Positions 26,343-34,990 of a stretch of 64,000 nucleotides of DNA are shown piece by piece (position 1 is the stretch's first letter; each line of letters opens with the position of its first letter). The notes beneath the pieces were generated by a model. The model had not been told where the DNA came from and made no database searches. It saw nothing but the letters and a program-made list of their open reading frames with translations. This stretch comes from CAXXOK01 sp001604115 (lineage in GTDB: Bacteria > Bacillota > Clostridia > Christensenellales > Aristaeellaceae). Where the stretch lies: contig JAYFOV010000012.1 of assembly GCA_034928535.1 (NCBI GenBank), forward strand, positions 43,743 through 107,742, written 5' to 3'. The position numbers and the translations under genes are program-made.

Positions 26343-26402
26343 ATGAAACCTCCTGTATGCAAGGCTGGATAATCGGTGGATTGTTTCCCGGTATTTGTGT
26401 TA

Positions 26403-26444
26403 AACAACAGTTGTTACTGTAATGTCTTGGGAAAGCTTTGTCAA
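26403..26444 (-). promoter_or_regulatory. Exporter promoter with abutting TetR-type operator
   Basis: Minus-strand TTGACA (26444-26439), a 17-base spacer and TACAGT (26421-26416). Directly downstream of the -10 is the 13-bp palindrome AACAACTGTTGTT (26415-26403), where a bound repressor would block initiation. Confidence 0.7.
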
Positions 26445-26517
26445 CGGCAGGTGCACCAAGCGACGCACATGCTGTCCCAATCATGCACGGCTGCGCTTTA
26501 CGCGGCACTGGATGGGA

Positions 26518-26546
26518 TTGACAATGGGCACGCACACTGATAGAAT
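26518..26546 (+). promoter_or_regulatory. Promoter of the TetR-family gene
   Basis: Perfect TTGACA (26518-26523), a 17-base spacer and TAGAAT (26541-26546). It is 56 bases before the start codon. It is separate from the palindrome in the exporter promoter, so autorepression is not obvious. Confidence 0.75.
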
Positions 26547-26602
26547 AACACCCGCCATATCGGTGTGCCCCTGGGGCGTTTCGCCAGGAGGAGGATGACC
26601 TC

Positions 26603-27178
26603 ATGCCGCCTAAAATTCAGTTTACCAAAGCCGATTTGTTGCGCGCTGCATTTAAAATCACCCGCCATCATGGCATCCACGCACTGAATGCACGGGCGAT
26701 TGCCAAAGAACTCGGCTGTTCCACACAGCCTATTTTTCGCGCCTTTCGGTCCATGGATGAGGTCAGGCGTGAAATGATGCGCATGGCTATGGATCTGTAT
26801 GGTTTGTACATTACCCGAAGCAGTGCCAGCGTTGCCAGACCGTATTTGCACTCAGGGCTTGCCTATATTTCCTTTGCACGGGAAGAAGCGGAGCTGTTCA
26901 AACTGCTGTTTATGCGGGATCGCGTCAGCGAGGGTACCGACAAGGAAAACAGCGATTCCAAATTGGATTATGTGATTGGACTGGTCATGGAAAGCACCGG
27001 ACTTACGCAAGAGCATGCGCGGCGGTTCCATCGGCATTTATGGATTTATACCCATGGGCTGGCAACGATGGTTGCGACGAAGTTTCTGAATGTTGGGGTG
27101 GAGGAAGCCGAACAGCTTCTGGGCGATCAATACCATGCCACTCGTGCGCTGTTTGCCCTGCCGCCTTTGCCCCGGTGA
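26603..27178 (+). CDS. TetR/AcrR-family transcriptional regulator
   Basis: 191-residue repressor-type protein. The N-terminal helix-turn-helix covers about residues 8-55 (DLLRAAFKITRHHGIHALNARAIAKELG is positioned at 10-37, with STQPIFRAFRSMDEV as the recognition region). The helical C-terminal domain should bind an inducer and dimerise. AGGAGGAGG lies 7 bases before the ATG. It is divergent from the ABC exporter operon, whose promoter carries a matching palindrome, so drug- or stress-induced derepression of the exporter is the likely role (inferred). Confidence 0.88.
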   Translation: MPPKIQFTKADLLRAAFKITRHHGIHALNARAIAKELGCSTQPIFRAFRSMDEVRREMMRMAMDLYGLYITRSSASVARPYLHSGLAYISFAREEAELFKLLFMRDRVSEGTDKENSDSKLDYVIGLVMESTGLTQEHARRFHRHLWIYTHGLATMVATKFLNVGVEEAEQLLGDQYHATRALFALPPLPR

Positions 27179-27437
27179 GAGGTCTGGCTGATGCATGACC
27201 GATCGGTGCACCATCCGCCAAGGGAACAGTGCGTGGTGTTTGGCATAGCAGCCAAGACGGCCGACCGAACATGATACCCTGACATACACCGGAAGATTCT
27301 TGGGTAGAACGGTTGTGCCCTTCATAAAAATGATGCCATACGAATCACGCCCAATCCATAGAACCATATTGACTGTGCTTTGCCGATACCCAAGCAGCCA
27401 CCAGCGTTCCTGCAATGCCAGCCATAGTGAGCGCGAC

Positions 27438-27481
27438 GACCAACAGCACCCTGCTTTTCATGAAGCAGGGTGCTGTTGGTC
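27438..27481. terminator. Large hairpin between convergent genes; rest of gap empty
   Basis: A perfect 19-bp stem (27438-27456 with 27463-27481) with a 6-base loop, between the TetR gene and the minus-strand importer operon. No long U-tract. The gap 27179-27567 otherwise holds nothing that I can support. Confidence 0.75.
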
Positions 27482-27567
27482 ATCGCGGACAGTGCAGTAT
27501 TCAAGATTGTGCAGCCAGCCCATTCATGGGGCGGAAAGTCTATCACGCGCTTGGAAGCTCGCTTGGC

Positions 27568-29202
27568 TTACAGGATGGTGAGGGTTCCGTTGGCGATCAT
27601 CCTGCCGTTTTTTCGGTGGAACAGCATGATGCTGTCCCCGCGAAAACCAACCTTCACCGGCTGATCTAGCTTAAACAGCACACCGCCAAACACAACGCCG
27701 GTCAGCAAATACTGCCCGATGCGCACCTTCACGGTGGTTTCCATGCCGGTGGGCATCGCGCTGAAAATCTCACCCTGCAAGGCGCCGTCCGCCGTAATGT
27801 TCAAAAACTCGGGGCGCACGCCCAGCACATAATCCTCATCGGTCACGGTGTAACCTTCGGTAAACTCATCCTCGCGCACCTTGGCGATCTGCGGCTTGAA
27901 CACTTTGTTTTTATTGCTCTTTTCCACTTTGCCGTGTGCATCCAGAAAGGCCTGCTCCGTCGCCTGAATGTCACGGTGCGCCTGGTCTTGCCAGGTGGCA
28001 ATATCCAGCGGCTCAATGGGCGTGAACACAGCATGCACACCGTCCAGTATGGTCAGCTCCAGCGCGCCATTGGGGCGCTGCACGCCCTTGGCATGGATAA
28101 AATTCACGGCCGGATTGCCCACAAAGTCGGCCACGAACAGATTGGAAGGCTGGTTGTACACGTTCAGCGGACGGTCGTACTGCTGCAAAACGCCGTTGTC
28201 AATCAGGCAGATTTTCGTGGCCAGGGTCATGGCCTCCATCTGATCATGCGTTACATACACAAAGGTGCTGTCGGTTTCCAGATGCAGGCGCTGCAGCTCC
28301 GAGCGCATTTCCAGGCGCAGCTTGGCATCCAGATTGGATAACGGCTCATCCATGAACAACACTTTGGGATCCGGCGCCAGGGTGCGGGCTATGGCCACGC
28401 GCTGCTGCTGACCGCCGGACAACTCGCTGGGGTATCGATCCATGAACATGCCAATTTTTACAATGCGCGAAACCCTGCGCACAATCAGGTCGATTTCTTC
28501 CTTGCTCAGTTTTCGAACGCTGGTCTGCACCACGCCGTTGCGCGTCACCTCATAGAGATCGTTAATGGTTTCGCCATCCATAGCATGCTTGCGGCGCATA
28601 GCGTCCGCCTTGTGCTGGAGACGCGCTGCCTCTTGGGCTGCAACAGCCGATGCATCCCCCGCAGTGTGCAGCTTCAGGCCGAGCAGCGAGTCCGCCGTAA
28701 AGGCGGATATCTCGTACAGGTCAATGAGGTGAAGTCGCGCGATGCCTTCATCCAGCTTGCCTTGCTTGTCACGGCATTCGTTAATCGATTTGACGATATC
28801 TTGCGGTTTGTGCAGGATGGCGGCCAAGCGCTCAGCATTTTTCAGCTCATGGTCGATGGTTGGCTGTTCCTCTTTTACATTGCTCAGACCAAAGGCAATG
28901 TTCTGATACACGGTCATGTTCGGCCACAGCGCGTAGTTTTGAAACAGGAAACCCACACGGCGCTTGTTGGCGGGAATGTTGATGCCCAGTTCACTGTCAA
29001 ACACAGGCACACCGTCAATGGTGATGCGCCCGCTGGTGGGTGTTTCCAGCCCGGCGATCATACGCAGCGTTGTGGTTTTGCCGCAGCCGGAAGGGCCCAA
29101 CAGCGTTACAAAGGCATTGTTGCTGATGTGCAGGTTCAGGTTATCCACCGCGTAAAACTGCCCCCAGCGTTTGGTCACGTCGGTCAGTACGATTTCTGCC
29201 AT
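27568..29202 (-). CDS. ABC importer ATP-binding protein with large internal insert
   Basis: 544-residue ATPase of the FbpC/PotA/UgpC class. Walker A GPSGCGKT is at residues 36-43, Q-loop glutamine at 88, signature LSGGQ at 261-265, Walker B VLFMDEP at 281-287 and the switch histidine at 319. The Q-loop and signature are about 173 residues apart instead of about 50, so roughly 120 extra residues (about 110-235) sit in the helical subdomain. They are charged, and helix-forming by composition. A TOBE-like C-terminus (GVRPEFLNI) follows and also carries an extra charged stretch. It starts two bases after the permease stop. Confidence 0.9.
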   Translation of the reverse strand: MAEIVLTDVTKRWGQFYAVDNLNLHISNNAFVTLLGPSGCGKTTTLRMIAGLETPTSGRITIDGVPVFDSELGINIPANKRRVGFLFQNYALWPNMTVYQNIAFGLSNVKEEQPTIDHELKNAERLAAILHKPQDIVKSINECRDKQGKLDEGIARLHLIDLYEISAFTADSLLGLKLHTAGDASAVAAQEAARLQHKADAMRRKHAMDGETINDLYEVTRNGVVQTSVRKLSKEEIDLIVRRVSRIVKIGMFMDRYPSELSGGQQQRVAIARTLAPDPKVLFMDEPLSNLDAKLRLEMRSELQRLHLETDSTFVYVTHDQMEAMTLATKICLIDNGVLQQYDRPLNVYNQPSNLFVADFVGNPAVNFIHAKGVQRPNGALELTILDGVHAVFTPIEPLDIATWQDQAHRDIQATEQAFLDAHGKVEKSNKNKVFKPQIAKVREDEFTEGYTVTDEDYVLGVRPEFLNITADGALQGEIFSAMPTGMETTVKVRIGQYLLTGVVFGGVLFKLDQPVKVGFRGDSIMLFHRKNGRMIANGTLTIL

Positions 29203-29204
29203 GG

Positions 29205-31031
29205 TTATTTCCCCCCAATTCCCTTGTCTAGACTTGCGCCGGTCAGTTTGTTGACCAGGGCATTGCAGACCAGGATCACCACAATCAGCAGCAGGTTGAT
29301 GCCGCTGGAGAAGGCGTATAGACCCATCTCGTCAAAATAATCCAGCAAGGTCGTAATAATCTTGGTTTGCGAGCACAGCAGCATGAACAGCGTCAGCTCG
29401 CGCAGGCAAGTCATAAACGGCAACAGATATCCGCTGATGATGGAAGATTTCTGGATCGGGATGATGATGCGCGTCATTCGCTTGAACCATGGAATATCCT
29501 GAATCACAGCCGCTTCCTCGATCTCGCTGGAAAGCTGCATCATGGAATTGAGCGCGCTTCGGCTGGCAAAGGGGATATACTTGATCGTGCCTGCCAGAAT
29601 GAGCAAAAGATATGTGTTAAATATGCCGGCGGAAGAACCGAAAATGAAGAACGCGACGCCCACCGCCAGCGATGGCATCAGGTAGGGGAGAAATGCAATA
29701 TTGTTGACGTAGGTAGCCCACTTGCTTCGCCGGTTTTTGCTCACGCAATAGCCTACCAGCAAGCCTATGGTACCAGCCAAGGCGGCGCACCACAGCGCGA
29801 TGATCATCGTGCCCTGAAATGCATTCCAGATGGTTGCGTTGTAGAGGATACCTCGCTGCCCGTACATTCCGTTTTCGCTGATGCCCTCTGCGGTTGTCCA
29901 CCATTTCAGGGTCAGGTTACCGGAGATACCATTTGCGATAAAGCTGTAATCCCCCGGGTTAGGCAGGAATGTTTCTACGGCGAACAGGATGATCGGTAGT
30001 ATGCCGCTGAACAGCGTTGTGAGCACTAGCACCAGCGCAATGGCCACGCGACCCACTTTGCCCAAATTGATTTTACTGCTTTGACCGGACTTGCCGGTAA
30101 CGGTGGTATAACTCTTGCGGCTGGAGGTTGCCCGTTGGTTAAAGAACATGATCGCAACGCCGAACAGTACCATGATCACGGCTAAAATGCTGGCCTGGCC
30201 GGCTCGCTTTGCGCTCATCTCCACATATTTCGTAGTCAGGGTGGTCAAGTTGAGGTAGTGCGGCACGGGGTAAGAGCCCATCGCACTGCTGAACACCAGC
30301 AGCACCGTATTGAGTATGGCGGGCTTGACCATCGGCAATGTCACGCGCAGGAAGGTTTTCCAGCGCGGCGTGTTCAGGATGGTGGCAGCCTCCTCCAGAT
30401 TGGCGTCCATGTTTCGGAAAATTCCGCCGATAAGGATGTAGGCAAAAGGCGCGTAATGCAGCGCCAGCACGATTGCGCTGGGAACCATACCCTGAGTCCA
30501 CCACGCAGGCATGGTGATGCCAAACAGCGATGCCATCAGCCCATCTGACGTGCCGGACACGGCGCGGCTGTTGAATAGATTCTGCCACACAACGGCAAGC
30601 GTCCATTGCGGCATGATATAGGGGAAAATGAAAATTGAACTCAGGTATTTTTTGAAGCGTAAATTGGTGCGCGTAACGAGGTATGCAAACAGACCCCCGT
30701 AGAGGATCGCGCCCATGCTGGCATATACCGCCAGCAGGATCGAGTTCTTCAGCGGCGTCCACAGATTGATCTGCGCCAGCCGCCCGGTAAAAATATCGAC
30801 CCAGTTGTACAGCGTGTACCCTTCGGTAAGGCCGGTATAATGGGAATCCACTGAGCCGATGTGCACGGTAATGGTATCCTCCAAAATGGATACCAAAGGT
30901 GCAATCGTAGTGATGGTGAGCACCAGACCGAGCAGCAGCAGGATGGTATTTTGCGGCTTGGACAGGTACGTTTTGATCCGGTTGAGCAGGATGCGGGCCC
31001 GGCTCGGCCAGCTGGCGGCGAATTGTGCCAT
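29205..31031 (-). CDS. ABC importer permease, two-domain (FbpB type)
   Basis: 608-residue membrane protein with about twelve hydrophobic segments and two cytoplasmic EAA loops: EAATILNTPRW near residue 210 and EAAVIQDIPWF near residue 500. It is therefore two permease halves in one chain, as in FbpB-type iron or AfuB-type sugar-phosphate importers. It stands between the binding-protein and ATPase genes. GGGGGGT lies upstream of the start. The substrate class (ferric iron, phosphonate, sugar phosphate or polyamine) is not settled by the sequence. Confidence 0.9.
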   Translation of the reverse strand: MAQFAASWPSRARILLNRIKTYLSKPQNTILLLLGLVLTITTIAPLVSILEDTITVHIGSVDSHYTGLTEGYTLYNWVDIFTGRLAQINLWTPLKNSILLAVYASMGAILYGGLFAYLVTRTNLRFKKYLSSIFIFPYIMPQWTLAVVWQNLFNSRAVSGTSDGLMASLFGITMPAWWTQGMVPSAIVLALHYAPFAYILIGGIFRNMDANLEEAATILNTPRWKTFLRVTLPMVKPAILNTVLLVFSSAMGSYPVPHYLNLTTLTTKYVEMSAKRAGQASILAVIMVLFGVAIMFFNQRATSSRKSYTTVTGKSGQSSKINLGKVGRVAIALVLVLTTLFSGILPIILFAVETFLPNPGDYSFIANGISGNLTLKWWTTAEGISENGMYGQRGILYNATIWNAFQGTMIIALWCAALAGTIGLLVGYCVSKNRRSKWATYVNNIAFLPYLMPSLAVGVAFFIFGSSAGIFNTYLLLILAGTIKYIPFASRSALNSMMQLSSEIEEAAVIQDIPWFKRMTRIIIPIQKSSIISGYLLPFMTCLRELTLFMLLCSQTKIITTLLDYFDEMGLYAFSSGINLLLIVVILVCNALVNKLTGASLDKGIGGK

Positions 31032-31051
31032 GCTTTACCCCCCTATTGATG

Positions 31052-31086
31052 GCGCAAAGGGGTATGGAGGCCATACCCCTTTGCGC
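31052..31086 (-). other. Intercistronic hairpin after the binding-protein gene
   Basis: A perfect 16-bp stem (31052-31067 with 31071-31086) and a 3-base loop between the solute-binding-protein stop and the permease start. No U-tract, so partial termination or 3'-end protection that boosts binding-protein mRNA is likely. Confidence 0.7.
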
Positions 31087-31120
31087 GCTGGAACCGCTGT
31101 CGCGTTAGCAGATGACGCGA

Positions 31121-32422
31121 TCAGTTCCGGCTGCCGATAATCATATCGATCCAGTCGCCCAGGTCAAAGGAAACCGCCGCGCAATAGGCCGGATCTTCCA
31201 GCACCAGCTGGCCACCTTCGGGGGATACCCACCACTCATAGCCGCGATCGTTCTTGGCATCGTACACATTGGTCTCGCCATCATAGCCATCGCGGGAATG
31301 ATCCTGGTTTACATTGGGGTTGGAAGAGTAGCCGCCCATGTCCTTGCCCCACGCGGCAAAGCCTTCGGTGGTGGTGGTCATAAAGGAGATAAAGGCGCAG
31401 GACGTCCAAGGCAGCGGAGAGGTCTTGACCACCTGCAGGTAATGCTTATAGCCAAAGCCGCCGATGCCGGTGTAGTCATCCTGATAGGCTGCAATGGTGA
31501 TGTTGTTCACCGATGCCTCGGCGGATTCTTCCACGGAGCGCAGTTTGGAGTAGACCAACAGGCCGGACTGACCGGAAGCAGAGGTCGTGACCAACGTATT
31601 GCAGATGGGGCCGTCGTCTGTCTGTTCGTTGTACTGGGAGCACCACAGCTTGATCCATGCCAGAGAATAAGGGGCGTTGGCTGCGGTCAGGCCAAGGTAT
31701 TCCGCATCAGGCGCCACTTCGTCTACAACAGCCTGGAAATAGGCCTGCTTGTCAGCATCCAGTGCGTCAAATGCAGCCTTCAGATAGTCGGCATACGTTT
31801 CATGGGTGAGCATGTACAGGAAGTTTTTGCCGACCAACTCGGAATTGACGCCCATGAACAAAGGCGCGCTGCCTTCGCCGACAAAATCCCACACATTTTT
31901 AATGGCGGTGCCGTCGGTGTTATTGAACATGAACACCTTGTTCAAGGTTTGCAGCGCCAGGGGGTGGCCGTTGAGCGCTTCATCGGTACCCTGCGCCTCC
32001 AGCCATTCCTTGGGGATAAAGTTGAGCAGGTTTCCGGTATCCATCATTTTGCTCTTGATCTGATTACCATCCTGAATGAGGGTCATGGAGTAGATGTGCT
32101 GGGAACTCTTGATATCCGCATTCAGCGTGGTGAAGATGGAGTTGTTTTTGGGCTGGGACCATTCGATTACGCCGGTGTAGCTGGGGTCGATGGTCTGCAG
32201 CATGGCCACAAAGCTCTCGCCTGCGGATTTGCCGCGGCTGGAGTTGCCGATGCCGTACAAGGTTTTGCCGTTGGATTCCTCAATGGCTTTCTGGTAGAGC
32301 TCTGCATTGGTCATTTGCTGTGCTTGGGCAATCACGTCCTCGACGCTCTCGGCCAGGGCAAAGCTGCCTGTGAGCGTCAGCATCAGGGACAGCGCAAGGA
32401 TCAGGGCAAGAAGTTTTTTCAT
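31121..32422 (-). CDS. ABC importer extracellular solute-binding protein
   Basis: 433-residue secreted receptor. Residues 1-24 form a signal peptide ending ALA, with no lipobox cysteine. The mature part has the two-lobed type 1/6 binding-protein look, with Trp/Tyr-rich segments (GYEWWVSPEGGQ near the end). It should deliver substrate to the permease and ATPase encoded downstream. It is transcribed from its own promoter just after the response-regulator gene and followed by a strong hairpin. The ligand is not known. Confidence 0.85.
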   Translation of the reverse strand: MKKLLALILALSLMLTLTGSFALAESVEDVIAQAQQMTNAELYQKAIEESNGKTLYGIGNSSRGKSAGESFVAMLQTIDPSYTGVIEWSQPKNNSIFTTLNADIKSSQHIYSMTLIQDGNQIKSKMMDTGNLLNFIPKEWLEAQGTDEALNGHPLALQTLNKVFMFNNTDGTAIKNVWDFVGEGSAPLFMGVNSELVGKNFLYMLTHETYADYLKAAFDALDADKQAYFQAVVDEVAPDAEYLGLTAANAPYSLAWIKLWCSQYNEQTDDGPICNTLVTTSASGQSGLLVYSKLRSVEESAEASVNNITIAAYQDDYTGIGGFGYKHYLQVVKTSPLPWTSCAFISFMTTTTEGFAAWGKDMGGYSSNPNVNQDHSRDGYDGETNVYDAKNDRGYEWWVSPEGGQLVLEDPAYCAAVSFDLGDWIDMIIGSRN

Positions 32423-32471
32423 GGTGGTACCTCTCCTTTTCTGTGATTGGGATCAGTTCCCTTCTTGCCTT

Positions 32472-32542
32472 ATTGTAGCCAAAGTGATCCTCCTTTTGAA
32501 ACGGGAGGATTCCACTATTTTTGTGATTATTCTGCTATTTTT
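32472..32542 (-). promoter_or_regulatory. Importer promoter with tandem YesN-type sites
   Basis: Minus-strand TTCAAA (32500-32495), a 17-base spacer and TACAAT (32477-32472) precede the binding-protein gene. Upstream, two 14-base direct repeats AAAAATAGYRGAAT lie at 32542-32529 and 32522-32509, exactly 20 bases apart; the nearer one is 8 bases from the -35. This is the layout of AraC-family activator sites. The distal repeat overlaps the end of the response-regulator gene. Confidence 0.7.
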
Positions 32543-33281
32543 CGGACGGAACAGACATCTGCCAATCGGACGGGGTCTTTCCCGTGAGCTTTTTGAACAA
32601 GCTGCCAAAATAGGCAACGTCCTTGTAACCCACTTGCGAGGCCACTTCGTATACCTTGAGGTGGTGGTTGCAGAGCATTTCCATCGCTGTTTGGATGCGA
32701 TAACGGGTCAGGTAACCCGTGATAGTGTGCCCTGTATCTTTCTTGAACAGGTGGCTCAATCTGCTTTCGCTGATGGCCATGGCCTCGGCGATCCCAGTGA
32801 TGGTCAAATCCTGCGCATAATGCTGGGCGATGTATTGCATGGCTTCCTGCACGTACCGGTTTGCATTGGCAACCCGCGGCAGCAACGCAGGCATGCTATG
32901 CGCCGGATCGCCCATAGCTTTGTGCAGGCGGCGAATGGCGTTTTCCAAATCGTTGTCACAAAATGGCTTGAGCAAATAATCCGCTACATGCAACTGGATG
33001 CCGCTGCGGGCGTATTCAAAATCGTTGTATGCGGTCAGGATAATGGCGTGCACCGGATTGCCCTCCGCCCGCAACTGGGTCAGCATCTCGATCCCATCCA
33101 TTTTGGGTGTGCGGATGTCAGTGATGATGAGATCCGGCTGTAGCTGGCGTGTCAGGTGCAGACCCTCTTCGCCGTTGGCAGCCTCGCCCACCACCTGGCA
33201 GTCCAGCGCAGCCCAATCCACACCATGAATAATGCCGTGGCGTACCAAGGGTTCATCTTCTACGATCAGTACTGAGAGCAT
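32535..33281 (-). CDS. YesN-type response regulator (AraC DNA-binding domain)
   Basis: 248-residue regulator. The receiver domain has acidic residues E8, D9 and E10, the phospho-acceptor D55 (LIITDIRTPKMDG) and the lysine in YLLKPF. A linker leads to a double helix-turn-helix AraC domain (about residues 150-240, GYKDVAYFGSLFKKLTG). The ATG at 33281 gives the family N-terminus MLSVLIVEDEP; a GTG at 33290 overlapping the kinase stop (GTGA) is an alternative start. Phosphorylated by the adjacent kinase, it should activate the importer promoter immediately downstream. Confidence 0.93.
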   Translation of the reverse strand: MLSVLIVEDEPLVRHGIIHGVDWAALDCQVVGEAANGEEGLHLTRQLQPDLIITDIRTPKMDGIEMLTQLRAEGNPVHAIILTAYNDFEYARSGIQLHVADYLLKPFCDNDLENAIRRLHKAMGDPAHSMPALLPRVANANRYVQEAMQYIAQHYAQDLTITGIAEAMAISESRLSHLFKKDTGHTITGYLTRYRIQTAMEMLCNHHLKVYEVASQVGYKDVAYFGSLFKKLTGKTPSDWQMSVPSEK

Positions 33282-33286
33282 GGCGA

Positions 33287-34990
33287 TCACGCACCTTCCT
33301 TTGGTGTAGGCGGGTCAGAATGCGGCAGGCGTACGCTCACGCAACTGCCTCCCCCCATGGTGGATGTAACATGGATGCCGTAGGCAACTCCGTAATGCAG
33401 GCGAAGGATGGTATCTACATTATAAAGGCCAAGGTGTTTGCCCGGTGTGGGCGCGGCGATACGGTTGATGCGTGCCACCGTGTCCGGCGGCATGCCGCAG
33501 CCGTTGTCCGATACGTGCACACACAGATCCTTGTCCTGTTGTTCAGCCCAGACTTTGATATAGCCATCACTTTGCTGCGCAACGCCGTGCAGGATCGCGT
33601 TTTCAACCAGTGGTTGCAGCATCAGCTTAGGCACCATGCAGCGTTGAAAGCGCTCCTCGACTGCGATCTCGCAGGTAAAGCGATCCTCAAAGCGGATGGA
33701 CTGGATCTCGATATAGCGCTCCACCAGTTCCAGCTCGGTTTGCAATGACACAAATTCCTCGCCGGAAATGCTCATACGCAGGATGGTAGCAAGGTCGGTC
33801 GCCAACGACGTGATTTTGGGGGCGTGGTGTGCCACGCCCAACCAGCGCATGGAATCCAGCGTGTTGTATAGAAAGTGTGGGTTCAGCTGGGATTGCATCA
33901 TGCGGATGCGCGTATCGTTGAGCTCCCTTTGACGGCTCACGGAACGTTCCACGCTGCTTTGGTACTCATTCATCATTCGGTTGAAGCCGCGCGCCAGCCG
34001 CCCCAGCTCATCATTGCGCTGTTTCTTCAGTCGTATGCTAAAATCGCCATGCTCCACGCGGCTCATCGCATCGCTGATGGCACCCACGGGTTTGGCCAGG
34101 CGGCGGCTGAACAGCATGGTGCCCCATAAGCTCAAGGCAACGCCAAGCAGGGTGATGATACCGCCCAACATGTAGTAACGCCGAAGGATATCGGCGGTGA
34201 AGAGCCGTGGTTGCTGCAATACAACGGTGAATCCCGTTTGGGCATCCGGTGCGGTGTAAATATGAAAGGCATCGCCCTCACCTGTAAGTGGCTGCCCGTC
34301 CAACAACTGCGCGCGCAGCGCCGCCACTGCCGCTGCCCCTTGTGACGGTTGGGATGCATACATGAGATGCCAGTACGGACTCAGGAGGATCAGGCTGCCT
34401 GTACTGTCAAACGTACCGGCGAAACGGCCGGCAAATTGTTCCCCGGTGACCGCGGCAACCACATACCCCGTGATACCGCCGCCATCCGTATGAACCGGAG
34501 CGGCGCTATAATAAACAACGGATTCCTCCAAACCAGCCAGAAAAATCAGTCGGTCGGCCTGCCGCACGCGCCGCAACAATCCCCAGTCCAGCGAAAGGCG
34601 GTTGCCTGCCGGAGCGTTGCCAATGGCCATCAGGCGGTTGCCACTGACGTCATACAGGGCGTAATTGGCTAAGGCGCCGTTTTGGCCGAGGGAATCCAGC
34701 ATGGCTTGGTATAAGGCCTGCTCATTGACATTGCCGCTGACCATTGACTGCACGACCAGCGGAGTTTCCGCCAATGTGCGCACACTTCCCTCCAATGCGG
34801 TGCAACTTTGCTGCAGTGTGGTGATGATTTGATTCATCTGTGTGGCAGCCTGCTCGTCCATTTGGAGCTGCACGCGATCGACCAGCATCACAAGCATCAC
34901 GCCGCTGAAAAGCAGCATAGGCACCAATGCGACCAACAGCATTGTCAATAACACCTGACGGCTGAAAGACCCTTTGCGGAATGCCTTCAT
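33287..34990 (-). CDS. YesM-type sensor histidine kinase
   Basis: 567-residue membrane kinase. One membrane helix near residues 12-36, an extracellular sensing domain to about residue 270, a second membrane helix, a HAMP domain (RLAKPVGAISDAMSRVEHGD) and the His_kinase box with H372 in LNPHFLYNTLDS. The ATP-binding domain has ENAILHG and DNGCGMPP. Its start overlaps the preceding binding-protein gene by four bases (ATGA), and its stop meets the response regulator, so the three proteins are made together. Confidence 0.93.
   Translation of the reverse strand: MKAFRKGSFSRQVLLTMLLVALVPMLLFSGVMLVMLVDRVQLQMDEQAATQMNQIITTLQQSCTALEGSVRTLAETPLVVQSMVSGNVNEQALYQAMLDSLGQNGALANYALYDVSGNRLMAIGNAPAGNRLSLDWGLLRRVRQADRLIFLAGLEESVVYYSAAPVHTDGGGITGYVVAAVTGEQFAGRFAGTFDSTGSLILLSPYWHLMYASQPSQGAAAVAALRAQLLDGQPLTGEGDAFHIYTAPDAQTGFTVVLQQPRLFTADILRRYYMLGGIITLLGVALSLWGTMLFSRRLAKPVGAISDAMSRVEHGDFSIRLKKQRNDELGRLARGFNRMMNEYQSSVERSVSRQRELNDTRIRMMQSQLNPHFLYNTLDSMRWLGVAHHAPKITSLATDLATILRMSISGEEFVSLQTELELVERYIEIQSIRFEDRFTCEIAVEERFQRCMVPKLMLQPLVENAILHGVAQQSDGYIKVWAEQQDKDLCVHVSDNGCGMPPDTVARINRIAAPTPGKHLGLYNVDTILRLHYGVAYGIHVTSTMGGGSCVSVRLPHSDPPTPKEGA

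Noticed and set aside
27345..27425. 26-codon hydrophobic minus-strand ORF (MAGIAGTLVAAWVSAK...)
   Set aside because: It resembles a membrane segment, but has no ribosome site and lies beyond a hairpin between convergent genes; could be a gene relic, but this cannot be supported.
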